DNA of 64,000 nt from Chrysomallon squamiferum (GCA_012295275.1 CM022672.1:25894430-25958429), one strand, 5' to 3'. Shown: positions 48,101 through 60,549, counted from the first letter of the stretch. Numbers and translations: made by a program. Notes: generated by a model from the sequence alone, not told the origin.

Positions 48101-48206
48101 ATTCTATAATTTTGAAGTGATACCATAATATTTTTCTTATTTTTTTTTTTTTTTCTGTTTTACCTATGTATTTCTGTGTATCTATATTGTAGATCTTTTC
48201 ATTAAA
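48097..48206 (+). terminator. 3'UTR with poly(A) signals of UBOX5
   Basis: An AATAAA at 48097-48102 overlaps the TAA stop codon. A second hexamer, ATTAAA at 48201-48206, is followed about 20 bases later by a G/T-rich TTGGGTGTTCTTATGG, the usual layout of a cleavage site. The second is the more likely functional signal because use of the first would leave almost no 3'UTR. Confidence 0.55.
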
Positions 48207-48363
48207 AATCGTGAGCAAATACACAAACTTGGGTGTTCTTATGGCTGAATTGTTTCATCACTGATTATTATTGTATATGCTATAAGTACTGTTAAACATT
48301 TAAATTTTAAAGCTTGAAAGCAAAGTAAATATTGATTTGTATTTTAATTTTAATTGTTTATTG

Positions 48364-48418
<55 letters not shown>

Positions 48419-50415
48419 TGATACCAGTATTACAAATTAGATAAAAAGAGTTAAGTTGATAAAGCTATTTGCCTCTTCTAAATTTCAATTAGACAACTCT
48501 TGTCAAATTTTACGTTTTTGATAATTGTGAGTTGTGTCCCTTGTTCATCGGGCTAAGACTTAAAGTGGTAAAATAACTTAAAATGTTAGTTTGAGGGGAA
48601 GATCACGATGATATTGATTCAACAACAACAATTTTCTTTCACATATTAAACGAAAAGAAAAAAAAGAACGTATACAAATTTATTAATGTTGTATTCTAAT
48701 TATGTTTTTGTTTTTATTTTATTTTATTTTATTTTTTATTTGTTCGTTCAGGTCACTTACAAAAAGTGTATTTAGACCTCTAACTGATAACTTCATAATC
48801 GTGGTACACAATATTTCACACTGCTAATCAAATGAAGACACACTATTGCAGATTTGTGGTTATTTGTGTTAGTTGATGCTTTCGTGGTATCTTACACGAT
48901 GTTTTAGTGTTCCTCTCCGTGGGAACAGTAGCCCTTTGAGATCTGCCTGCAGGTTTCGTCTTCTGAGCATCCTAATGTAGGTGATGATGGTGATGACGAT
49001 GTATGAATTAATGATGAAATGAAACGAAATACTGAAAAAAAAAAATTAAATTTAAAATGACAAGACTACTACTACTACTACTAATAATAATAATAAAAAT
49101 TCCGCAAGCGATGTATAGTCACGATTTGTATATTGTATTGTTTATAATTAGGATACACTGGCCTATTATTATTTTTATCATCATCATTATTATTATTATT
49201 ATTACACATCAAGAAACCTATTAATAAATTCAGACATTGATTAATATTCTAAAAAACAAATTAACAAAACATCTTCGACGCTAAAATTGCTATCTAAAGC
49301 CTATCTTCATTTTGTTTCATAACTGTTTTGTTAATAAATATAGTGTCACGGTTGTTACTAACGTCGGCTATCACGACGTCTAGACAATTTGAAATCTTGC
49401 AGTGGCGACGTGAGAGTTAGTGGGATTAAGGGAACAAAATCGTCTGGTGATTTACAAAATTTTCGTTGCCAAGTTTCTCCTCTGTGTTTTCTCGAACGAG
49501 AAACATCAGTATGTTGTTATTTGAAATGTTGATGTTATGTGATCAGCATAAAGGTTAACAAAAACAACAACCAATAATGTAAACTTAATGGAAAAAAATC
49601 TAGTTCAGAAAAAAAGAAAAAGAACCCCAAACAAAAACAGCTAAGTAACTAACTAACCAACTAACTAACTACTACTACTAGTAATAAAAGTAAAAAAAAA
49701 ATTAATAAATAAATAAATAAATAAATAAGAACGATTTAAAACAAGATTAATATTGAACTAAATAATCTCAAAATAATTTATTACATTTAATCTCATTTCT
49801 TTAACTTATAAAAATAACATTATTTATTTTATTTTTTTTTTTTGAATTTTGTTTATAATTTTATTAACTTTTTCGTTCTTGAAAAATAAAATAAAATAAA
49901 ATAAATAAATAATATATAAAATAAAATAAAATAAATAAAAAATAAAAAAAAAATAAAATAAACAAATATTATGTGCCTAAATTTATACAGAATTTTTAAA
50001 TTTCAGAAATAATTAAGGTATTCTTCGACCGAAAGAAAATGTGTTACTAGATGCTTAAATGACAGCTAGATTAAATTTAAAAGTTGACAGTTTAAAAATA
50101 TTTGTTGATAATTTATTTTGTATCATCTGCTGAAATCGAAAATCACTAATGATCATTTTCTAATGATAAGTTTTATTTCTTGCTGGTCTGCATGGTTATC
50201 TACGTACTGCTCTCCATTTTGTTATTTTTAACGTGTTTTGTGAGATACAGTACAGTTTTAGATCAAATTGTAATCATGCACTGAAGGAACAGAATGTTTA
50301 TAAAATATTAAGAGTGAAATTTTAAATAAAATGTACGAAATGTTAGTTCAGTTTGAGTAATTCTAGAAACAGAAAACACAGGTACACAGGTGAACGTTAC
50401 GGAAGTTGTTGGTGA
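48207..50415. other. Intergenic DNA downstream of UBOX5
   Basis: CpG is about five times more frequent than in 1-44 kb (about 20 in 49261-50260). (ATT)n at 48366-48418, GAT/CTA/ATA tracts near 48980-49100, (ATAA)n near 49700-49735, (AAAAT)n near 49885-49965. ACGT-containing patches near 49350-49410. No gene recognised. Confidence 0.5.
48366..48418. repeat. (ATT)n microsatellite
   Basis: About 17 perfect units. Confidence 0.98.
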
Positions 50416-50475
50416 TTTCTGTGACGTCCGATGTCTCGCTATAATAACGACGTCAACAATGCAATGACGTGATTC
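50416..50475. promoter_or_regulatory. Cluster of CRE-like ACGT sites
   Basis: TGTGACGTCCGA, ATAACGACGTCAACA and CAATGACGTGATTC fall within about 55 bases. TGACGTCA-like sites bind CREB/ATF bZIP factors in animals. Role here is inferred from clustering only. Confidence 0.4.
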
Positions 50476-51100
50476 AATAAATAACTAGGTAGGTGACAAG
50501 ATTTTGATTATTTTGAATTCTTGATACACGAAATTGTTAATTTACCTTGTCCATTTTTGGTATTCCAAAGAGTACAGTAGAAGTAATTTTATTTTATTTT
50601 TCAGCTTTTGGGACTATAATTCTTACAAATGTTTGAGATATTACATTCAGATTCTTGATCAGAAACTATTTTTCAAACTTGGCATGTAGGTTACTTTTAT
50701 CAAACTTGGTATTTAAGTTTCACAAATACAAATTCCGATCCCTTTTGTTTTGGCGAACGGTCTAAATTTGTGTAAAAAATGTCTCATAAATTGTTAAGTT
50801 TTGGGTGACGCTTTTAAAATTAACACTATAAACAGTTTAGCTTATAATAAATAGTAATAGACATAAATGTAAGGCAGTGAACAAACAAAACAACGTATAT
50901 TTTAATAATAATATATATAATTTATATTTATTATGAAACGTGTTTATACACAAAAAATTAAATTAATTTATAATATAAATAAATAATAGTAATAAATTTG
51001 CTAAAGAAAGAGTATCATACAGAAGAAAAGCTTAAAATGTTAGGATGAAATTAATGATCAATTCATTGTTCCTCACCAGTAATAATAATAATAATAATAA

Positions 51101-51131
<31 letters not shown>

Positions 51132-51220
51132 AAGAAGAAGAAAATTATATTGAATTAATAATAAAATAGATTTATATGAAAAAGTATAAATAAATATAAA
51201 ATAAATAGGACTAATCTGTA
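50476..51220. other. AT-rich intergenic stretch
   Basis: No gene. (AAT)n passing into (AAG)n at 51078-51141. Confidence 0.5.
51078..51141. repeat. (AAT)n-(AAG)n compound microsatellite
   Basis: About eight AAT units pass into about 12 AAG units, a long homopurine run. Confidence 0.97.
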
Positions 51221-51302
51221 CCTTAAAGGCATCAACAAGGAGTCACCTGGTGAGTGATGAGACCCCCATCTCTTGGGGGACTATTCACCTTTGATACAGA
51301 AT
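51217..51302. other. Strong imperfect hairpin of about 85 bases
   Basis: ACCCCC-ATCTCTT-GGGGG is a 5-bp GC stem with a short loop. It is continued outward by CACCTGGTGA/TATTCACC and by TCTGTACC/GATACAGA pairings with bulges. The element stands out as GC-richer than its surroundings. It could be a structured RNA, a foldback element or a palindromic repeat end. Confidence 0.45.
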
Positions 51303-51429
51303 ATAATTATATTAATATTTGTATTTCAAGTACGTTATATGATTGCAATGCCGTTAGTAGTTTTATTTTTATTTTTACTATGTGTCTGAATAAGATAGTT
51401 GTTCAGGTAATATTGTTTCTATGACGTTT

Positions 51430-51580
51430 CAGTTGATTAACGGCGGTGCTGTATCCGGGGTGGAACACGGCATGTGGGGAGTTCAAATCTCGGCGGTGGG
51501 GTCGTGGTAATTAGCGTAAACAGCACCAAACAAATCTCGAACAACAACAACACAAAAATAATAATAATAACAATACAAAC
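51430..51580 (+). repeat. tRNA-like / SINE-like patch (tentative)
   Basis: GGCGGTGCTGTATCC, then GGGGAGTTCAAATCTCGGCG resembling a tRNA B box, a GGTGGGGTCGTGG stretch and an AACAACAACA-type simple tail at about 51540. That is the general plan of a tRNA-derived SINE. A cloverleaf cannot be folded convincingly, so it is not called a tRNA gene. Confidence 0.35.
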
Positions 51581-53555
51581 ATTTACAAAACAAGCAATAA
51601 TACATTGGACGACATCAAATAATATTTATCAGCATTTTTTCTTATACTGCTACATTGTGCATTTTGACCGAAAGTTAGAAACAATTTTTAAATAAATAAA
51701 TAATAAAAGTTAAAATTAAATAATAACGTTTTTGCTCATTTCATTATTTGATTATTTTAAGTTATTTTAATGTCAGAATATAGTTAGTATTTTCAGTGCT
51801 AACAATAAATTACCTAAACACGAAAGCGAATCTCTACTGGATGCAGTCTTTGTAGGTTTCACTATTATCCTTTCCCAGTTCTGTCTACATGTATTTCTTA
51901 ATCTTAAGAATTCTTTATTCATGGAAGCACACTTGTTTTCATTCAGTTCGAACAATAAATATTATACGCAAATGAAATAAAAGATATTTTCATTCACACT
52001 TTATGAACAATAATGTTTTTTAGATCGTGCTTATGACTCCAGATGTGTTATTTCAGTTTAAAACAAACAAATAACAGTGCTGTTTTTATGACTAACAATG
52101 AGTATAATTGTTCTGTAATTGCAATGGCTGTATCAACAGTCACGCAGCACTATCATAGCACATCAAAATATATCACTGTGAATAACAACAACAACATTAA
52201 CATCATAACCAAAGGAAACAGCATCCACCACATCTTCCCGGCGACAACCTTCTCGCAGCAATCAAAACTATAATATTTGGCAATAACGCATCGAAACTAC
52301 GAATTTACTTGTGGAGTAAATTAATAAATACAATATGGATTTCTAGAACTATACTGAAAAAGGTAAGCGTGTAATGAAATGAGACTGTTTTCTTATTATG
52401 CTAATAGTAGAATCAAGTTAGAACATTCGGCAGGTGTTGCTGATTTCGATTTATATTTATATCTATAATTACATGTTTACATTCAGTGGTGAAATTATTT
52501 ATTTTATTTTATATTGTTTTATTTTATAATTATATTTTTCTCAATATATATATATATATATATATATACATAAGTATGTATATATACATACACACATTCA
52601 TATATATTTCTTTCCTTTATTCTCATTTGCGTTGTCTTAAATATGTGTCTTTTGATTTTTATTAATCATGAAAGTTAATTTAAGTAATATTTAAATACAT
52701 ATACATAAAACAAATGTTTCAAGCTGCTAGAAAGATAATAGATTGATAATACATATTGTTGCTTCCTAATGCTGAACTTATCAGAAACCCATATTTGTTT
52801 GAGCTCGTGAATTTGAATATGGTGATTATATCCATACTTTTACATCATTTAAACCATTGTAGGAAAAATAATTTTAAAAATACTCAGATTTCTTATTCTA
52901 AAAAAAATGATATATCAAAACAAAAAAAAAAAAAAAAAAAAACGATTAATATTACTACTACTATTACTGCTATTACTACTACTACTACTACTACTACTAC
53001 TAATAATAATAATAATAATTAAACAAGAAACCCCCAAGATAATTAAATTAAAAGAAACCAAAATAAATAAATAAATAAATAAATAAATAAAATTAAAAAA
53101 AAATATAAAAAAAAAAAAAAAATAAAATAAAATAAAATAAAACAAAATAAAATAAAATAAAAAAACAACAACAACAATGGAATGAAAAAAAAACTATTTT
53201 TTTAAAAAACAATTTAAGAAATAATTCCAGCGCTCTTCAATATTTCAACACAGACTATAATGAATGTCTTCATATGAGAGGGTTCACATAAATGTTAGTA
53301 TCAAACGTTATCAGAAAATACAGCGTATATCGATCTATGTTATGATGTCACAATTAATATTCGGTAAAGCATTTATCGTTTATTATCAAGATGTAATAAT
53401 AAAAATAAACAAAAAAAAAAAAAAAAAAAAAAATAAAATATAGTAAATAAAAAAAAAAAAATAATAAAAAATAAAATAAAAAAAAAAATAAATAAATAAA
53501 AAGAAAATGAATCAACAACATGAAATAATAAAAACTTTAAAAAAAAAATAATAAG

Positions 53556-53586
<31 letters not shown>

Positions 53587-53751
53587 AATGAATTGAATGG
53601 AATAAAAAATAGTAAAATAAAATAAAAAACTAGAAAAAAATGCTACATATCCGATTCGAAGAATAAAATTTAGATAATAAAAAAAATTGCAACAATGTAA
53701 TAACAGCTTTGAAAAGGAATATAGGCCTACTGCATTTTGTTTGTTTATATG
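51581..53751. other. AT-rich intergenic stretch
   Basis: (TA)n at 52545-52570. 52919-53170 contains an A run, (CTA)n, (AAT)n, (AAAT)n and (AAAAT)n. 53409-53640 is A-rich (AAAT)n. Short frames such as 52043-52273 show no family. No gene. Confidence 0.5.
52919..53170. repeat. Succession of A-run, (CTA)n, (AAT)n, (AAAT)n and (AAAAT)n
   Basis: Five different short motifs follow one another with almost no unique sequence between. Confidence 0.93.
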
Positions 53752-53824
53752 TATGGATGTATGTATGTATGTATGTATGTATGTATGTATGTATGTATGT
53801 ATGTATGTATGTATGTATGTATGT
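53752..53824. repeat. (ATGT)n microsatellite
   Basis: About 17 perfect units, then GTGTG. Confidence 0.98.
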
Positions 53825-55146
53825 GCGTGTGTGAGTGTGTGTATGTGTATATATTGTAGTTAATGTAAAATTCAAGAAGAATTTCTCTCTGAGTCTTTGT
53901 CTGTCTATTTCTTTCCGTTTCTCTCTGTGTAATTTTCTTTCATTACTTCTTTACATTAGAATATGTATCTTGCATTACCAGATTATATTCATATTTATAC
54001 AGATGACAAAATAATGCCCTAAAATAAAATACGTAAATCTTTTAACGTGTGTCAACAGTGGAATTACTGAAACATTAAAAATTATTTTCTAATACAAGCT
54101 TTCTAAAAGGGATAATGAAACAAAGATTTCCACTGAAATGATAAATGGTTATGTTTGTATACTTATTAGTTTTTATATACCTAATTTAAAGTAACATAAT
54201 CTGAAAAAGACCGCGTGAGGTATGAGAAAATGGGTTTTCTATTTTCTCTACTTACTGTTAGTCAACTAAATCTATCAGTGGAGAGTTTTAAAAAGATTAG
54301 AGCCCAACACATTCATCATCGCGGTTCAATGGCCATTTGAAGTGGGTATTTGACGAAATATCTTTTTTAAACCGTTTAATCCACATACGTATTTCTTTAC
54401 TTATTAATTCTAAATTTTCTACAAGTACCTTATAATCTGTTTCAATCGCTGAGATCATTATGTTCAGATAAAGTAATTTACTATAATATACACCTTTAAT
54501 TTTATAACAGAATGGATACACGATAACATTACATAATAAACGATATTAAAATTTTAATACAGTCTTTGTACATTTATCATCTCCAGGAACGTAAATCTCT
54601 TCTGTTTTCAGTCACGGATCTTGAAAAAGAGGGCGAGAAGATTGTAGGCTTGCATGAGCATTACTATATTATAAAAAGAGTTCGTTGGTAGAGTAATATT
54701 TATCCCTTTCTCTTTCCTTCCCAAAATTCTTTTCTGCGACAGCCACGCCCGGTGACCTGTCAGAAAGCGTGCCTGTCGTAGACGTGCTTCACAACAGCTC
54801 GCTCTGATTAGCACGTTTCATTTTTCTTCCATTTTCCAGTTCTACTTCCAAAATAATATATTTTCATTGGCTAAGGAAGAAGATGCATCTGTCCCTACCT
54901 TTAAACGGTGTGTGTTATATTCAGAACAATTTTCCAGTTTATGGTAGATGTAAGTCACGATTCTTGTTCAAACGTGACAGTTAATTCCGTCTAGAGAAAT
55001 GATTTATTCTGAACAAAGATCACGTCTGAACGTAAATATTTTATCTACGTACGTCAATGGACACTCCTTTCAGTCAACAGAACAAAAGTCATCAAGACAA
55101 ATATGGCGATGTCTGTTTCAGATTTAATGCTTGCATGATTTATATT

Positions 55147-55148
<2 letters not shown>
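53825..55148. other. Intergenic, with a GC-richer CpG patch at 54715-54815
   Basis: The patch carries GCGACAGCCACGCCCGGTGA and AGACGTGCTTCACAACAGCT. On the minus strand an open frame (RASCCEARLRQARFLTGHRA) crosses it, but no family is recognised. It might be a regulatory element, an exon or an old transposon. Confidence 0.4.

Positions 55149-55206
<58 letters not shown>
55149..55206. repeat. (AAT)n microsatellite
   Basis: About 19 perfect units. Confidence 0.98.
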
Positions 55207-55298
55207 TGATGAATGATGATGATCATGTTGATAATAACAACAGCAACCAATATATTACTACTACTACTGTTATTATTATTATTATAATTTTAACAAGT

Positions 55299-55332
55299 TT
55301 TTTTTTTCTTTTTTTTTTTTTTTATAACTTAT

Positions 55333-55363
<31 letters not shown>

Positions 55364-55378
55364 GGAAAAAAAAAAAAT
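55299..55378. repeat. Inverted T-run / A-run pair
   Basis: About 20 T with one C, a 17-base AT spacer and about 24 A then GG and more A. The two arms can pair. Confidence 0.9.
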
Positions 55379-56489
55379 ACCCCACCCAGAAACATAAACA
55401 AAACAAACAAAAAGTGTAAAGACTTTTAATATGGAAATGTCAGAATATTTTATAAAATTATCCACGATAATTTTGGTTACATTTTAAAACGGTCGTAATC
55501 ACTCTTTATATCACTGAAAGGGAAAGTCAACATACTGTTTTGTTTGTTTTTCTCCTAGTTTTATGTATTTACATCGTGTAGCGCGTGTATATACGCTAAA
55601 GTAACTTCACTGAACTTTTTAGATACTGCCGTAATAATTCCTACTTTGTTTTCTTTTGTCTCGAAAAATTCAGTAAGTCTAATATCCAGCTGATATTCAG
55701 TAATGAAATTTAAACTCTAGCTACCTTATCCACTAATATTAGTCAGCTTAGCAGCTGACTTTAAGAATCGTAGATTCTGGGTTTCTTTCAAACTATCAAC
55801 TTTGGCGAAGGTAATGATAATGATGATGATGATGATTATTATATCATTGTTATTTTATTGTTGTTGTTGTTGCTGTTGTGGCTGCTGTTGTTGTTAAAAC
55901 CTTAATTATAACAGGAAACCGTATCAATGTTAACTATAAACAATTTATGTAGAAAACCGTACGTAATTCAGTCTAGATTTATAAATGATTATTTGAAATT
56001 TTATTTCACTATTTTATGTTCGGTAATTATTTATTATAATTTTATTTTCGCATAGCCATCTTATATTATACAATTTTTATAATTATGGTGTACAAATAAT
56101 CATATTGTTCTCATATTTTATGCTAATAATTACATTATTCTCGTTATGGAATGCTAATAATTTATATTTTTCTAAAACTACATTATTTTCATAATAATTA
56201 TTATATTGTTCTTGCAACGTTTGCATTGTTGTCGTTATTGTATGCTGAAAATTCATATTTTATACTAAATATTATATTGTTCTCATTATTGCACAGTAGT
56301 TTCATTACTGTAAACTAATAACAAATTTATATTTTTTATAATTTTCATTATTTATACTAAACATTATTTTGTTTTCATTATTGTATACTAATAATTATAT
56401 TGCTCTGGTGTACTAACATTTACGTTGGTATAGTTATTGTTTTCATGATGTTTACTTGTAATGTTTGTTCTCTAATGTTATTGTTGTCA
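55379..56489. other. Intergenic stretch
   Basis: (GAT)n near 55815-55835, (TTG)n with GCTGTTGTGGCTGCTG near 55855-55895. 56050-56460 has a loosely repeated TATTGTTCTCATTATTGTA-type phrase, an old degenerate repeat. No gene. Confidence 0.5.
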
Positions 56490-56875
56490 TGCTTTACAGA
56501 GCTGCTGAGTGCAGAGTCACTCAAGTGTACAACAATTCGTCGTGAAGGGCGTTGTCTCTAACAACGGAGCAGCAGTTTCCAGTTACGTTTCAACAAGCTG
56601 GTACGATGTGACGAAATTCCGACCGGGTCATCAGACCACATCCTTCCTAAACGCAGTGTCCTCCTCTTTATTACTCTGTGCACTCGCCAACACGCCAGAA
56701 CGCGCTCTTCAAATACCGGATGTAATTCATGTTAATAGAGCGCGTGCCGCTTTAAATCGGAGACGTGGGAAACACTGGTGTTCAGATAGCGATGCTGGAG
56801 TGGCTCATTATCAAAGACTTTATTAAATATTCGAAATGCGTGTGTTCCGAGTTAATTAATCACCAGAAATAAACC
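56490..56875 (+). other. Candidate terminal exon or unknown GC-richer element
   Basis: An acceptor-like TCATGCTTTACAG ends at 56499, then about 320 bases of unusually GC- and CpG-rich sequence, then AATAAA at about 56865. A 105-codon frame starts with GTG at 56509, directly after an in-frame TGA, and contains no internal Met, so it is not a stand-alone protein. From the acceptor, one frame reads 20 codons (LLSAESLKCTTIRREGRCL) to a stop. It could be the last exon of a plus-strand transcript, a promoter or an old mobile element. I do not recognise it. Confidence 0.25.
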
Positions 56876-57905
56876 CTACACAAAGAAAGCAAGTGTTTCT
56901 GACTCGTGACACTTTAACACGATGACACGAGGTCAAAGTCCAGCAGAATGCACGCACAGTTACTGGTTTTATTTGATACGTACTTGTTACTAAAATTATT
57001 AACTCAAGATATATGGATAACGGATGTATTTCTTAGATGACCAACCAGCTTCTGAAGCTTCAGTGGTTTTGACATCTGATTTCTTCCTGGCATGATGTTT
57101 AGTCACATTGTTTGACTGGCAGTGGCCAGAAGACATCTGTAATATGCACGTGCTTAATTGTTAATTACGTTTTCATTTTATATTACATTTCTAACACTGT
57201 CATGGCTGATTCACTGTATGTAACATAACAAGGTCTAAAAAGATACAATGAAAATTGCACATCTATTTTAAATTGATTAGAAAGTTTCACCTACTATTAC
57301 ACCTTCGGTTCTAAATATTAATATTAAACTCTGGTTCACAGAGAAAATAATTGTGAAACTAATAATACCATTTTATGCGGACAAATTTTTAATTAATTAA
57401 TTTATTAATTTATTTATTTCTTATTTACTGATTTTCAACCGGGTCGGCATATAAATTGTTTGGACCCCCCCCCAAAAAAAAATTCATAATATATAGTGTT
57501 GGACACATTTAACGTTTTATTTGGTTAATATTCTATGCATGCCAACAATTTCTGATGTACAGTATAATTATAGAGCACCCTGAGAAACTTCACATACCTC
57601 ACTGAAACTAATTGACAGTTGTAAAAGTAAACAGACTTAGTCTGAATTTTGTGTACACATGTCACCAGTTATGTCAACACAGAAACACTTGTAAGAAGTG
57701 TGACACTGTCAAAATTTGCAAAACACAACTACGACAACCACCCACACCGGACTGGTATGCAAGAATGTAGTTTCAGAAGATGGCGTCTATTGTGTTTTGC
57801 GAATGAAACTGAAAATGTCTGCCTAATTATTTTAAGATACACGGCCGACGCGTCTTGGATCAGAAAGATGATATTTTGACAGATCCTGCATTCGATGTTC
57901 ATTTC
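56876..57905. other. Intergenic stretch
   Basis: No gene recognised. It contains C9A9 near 57465-57481. The 76-codon frame at 57649-57879 has no family. Confidence 0.5.
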
Positions 57906-57915
57906 TTTTTTTTTT

Positions 57916-57949
<34 letters not shown>
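57906..57949. repeat. Poly(T), about 44 bases with one G
   Basis: Near-uninterrupted T run. Confidence 0.97.
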
Positions 57950-58091
57950 CTTTAAATGTGCTATATTTGATGTTTAATAATTTTATTTATTCTGTATTAT
58001 TTTTTATTTATTTATTTATATGGTTTATTGGATATTCACGTTTATCCGTCGATCGTTTCATCTCTCGATCAGTTAAATTATTTATATTGTA

Positions 58092-58093
<2 letters not shown>

Positions 58094-58165
<72 letters not shown>

Positions 58166-58185
58166 CTCTCTCTCTCTCTCTCTCA
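58094..58185. repeat. (CT)n microsatellite
   Basis: About 45 units with one TTATT interruption. Confidence 0.98.
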
Positions 58186-59420
58186 GATTTATTTAATAAA
58201 GGTTTATTTGAGCATCTAACCAGTTTTTCGTCATTGTTAATTTATCCCTTTAAACAAGATCTCATATCATCTGACAGTGGTAATAACACGAACAAATAAA
58301 CATATTATTACCTCAGTACTTTGAAAACTAATTATCTAATCATTACATGAACAGTATATAAATAAACATACCATTAATTCTGCACAGGTACTTATTAATT
58401 GTCTGATCATTATTGTGCGGTTTTCATCAAAAGAATCTAACAGTATTTTTAGTAAACTGTGGTATGTGTTTATCAGTAAACAGTAAAGTAAACATGGGGA
58501 CGTGACTTTGAAGTCCACCGTAACGATAATTGTTAAACGAGTTATCCGTTTGATTGACAGTTAGGTTTGACCAATCATTGGCTCGCAGAATTATTACGTG
58601 TTACCTACCCCCAACGAATAAATAAATTTTTAATTACCATGTTACAGAGGTATCTGGTATTTTGTATTTAGATTGAAATAATTGTTATCACTGTAATATA
58701 TAAATTTGGTCAAAAGTTAAAAACTATGTATGCTAATGGTAACTTGGTAAGCATCCTTATAATGACATGAATAACAAATAAGTAGTTTTGTATTTTTAAA
58801 GTCTCCCCTGATTTTTCAAAATGTAGCAGCTACTGAAAAGTTTAAAAATAAAATATATTTTTTTTATATAAATATTAATATACATTTCTGAATAATATTT
58901 CATGAATTATCTAACAGCGACACAAATTAATCCTATTGGCACCACGAATGACGTTATCTCCATGGTGTTTAGGTTCTGGAAAATCTGGAACAGCCATGTT
59001 AAAATCCTTCAGTAAAGTAACAGTCGCGTTTGTTAGAAGTTTCAGTCGCCGATCTGCTTAATTCACAGCTTATTAAATAAAATGGTTTTGATTTATTAGA
59101 GATAACAGCATTTTCACAGATCACTGCTATCTGCATTTTACTACCATTTAAATGTCCCTTCTGTTATCTGATACTTAATTATTAAATCTTAAATCACTAT
59201 TCTATCTTCCATTTACCTTTTATTATTGTTGTTGTTGTTGTTATTAGTGTTGTTGTTCTTGTTATTATTGTCATCATCGCTACAAACGAATGGAAAGAAC
59301 TATTACTACTGCTACTATTATTTTTACTTCTACTACTACTACTACTTACTACTACTACTACTACTGCTTTGATGATTATTATTATTATTATTTTATTATT
59401 ATTATTATTATTATTAAAAC

Positions 59421-59453
<33 letters not shown>

Positions 59454-59953
59454 TTTATTATTCTCTCTTTCAAAGGACAAAGAAACAATTTACACTGATT
59501 ATTTTTATCGCTTGGTATTATTTTCTAGAATGTGTCTAATTCACATCCTTCTACTAAAAGTTTAGCAACACATAAATCTTTTAACGTAAACAGAACGTTG
59601 TCGGCAAATACAGGCTGATATACCAGTGTTAAGATATGTTGGTATTTCACACGTATAAACCAAGTAATAAAAAGTACTGTTACAGATCGGATGGTATACT
59701 CACAGTCTGTTTTAACATTCAGGATGTCTTCTCTAGACATTTCACTGATCGTTCAGTTTAAATGCTATTTTTAAGTCTTACGGGATGTGTGAATATGTCA
59801 CAGAGTGGGTTTTTTTTTTATAAATATTCTTCGTTTAAAAAACGTCAATATTTGTAGTTTTATCACAAACATGCATGCGCACAGACATATACATACCATA
59901 CAAAGAAATCTGTTTAACGTTATCTACAGGCAAATACATAAATACTGCGAAAA

Positions 59954-59991
<38 letters not shown>

Positions 59992-60549
59992 ATAAAACAA
60001 ACAAAAAATAGAATAGAAAACATTGGAAACTTGAATGAATGAATGAATAAATAAACAAACAAATAAATAAATAATCATAAAATTTAAAATAAATAAATGA
60101 TTTTGATGGGGAGAAAAGAAAACATCAGAAAAACGAAGTTTTACGTTCTTTTTAAAAAAAAAATACACAAAAGTAAAAACTTGAGCTACCCAGGGAGGTC
60201 TCATTTGATCAGATAGAAGATTGTTTTATTTTGACTGTTTATCAAATGCTGAAAACGGCAACGGAGATCTCCTATTGTGCCGATTACATGCACACCAAGC
60301 GAACTCTAAACACATTCACCGTCAGTTTATCTGCAAATACAAACAAATTGCTGTAAAAATGGTTTCATTCTAAGATAACCGCGGAACGAGGAGTGCAATA
60401 TTTATCATAATACTGTGTAAAGTTTCTGATCGAGATCGCATTTACTTAATGACCCGATCCAACCACCGTTAGAAAACAGTTGAAATATTTATTTTCAATG
60501 TCTTTTGAAATTTTTGGAATTTAAATTTGTTAAAAAGATATTGGTATAA
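58186..60549. other. Intergenic stretch with CpG-normal composition
   Basis: 59222-59460 is a mixed TTG/CTA/ATT trinucleotide block. (TA)n lies at 59958-59990 and (AATA)n near 60040-60075. 60230-60480 is GC-richer with several CG sites but no coding frame. Confidence 0.5.
59222..59460. repeat. Mixed trinucleotide block (TTG, CTA, ATT)
   Basis: (TTG)n, then (CTA)n in two runs, then (ATT)n in two runs. Tyr-, Leu- and Ile-rich frames across it are artefacts. Confidence 0.93.

Noticed and set aside
51430-51520. A functional tRNA gene
   Set aside because: The T-arm pairing fails and no acceptor stem or anticodon arm can be folded.
56509-56826. 105-codon frame taken as a protein
   Set aside because: There is no ATG: it begins with GTG directly after an in-frame TGA and has no internal Met. 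Kept only as a candidate exon region.
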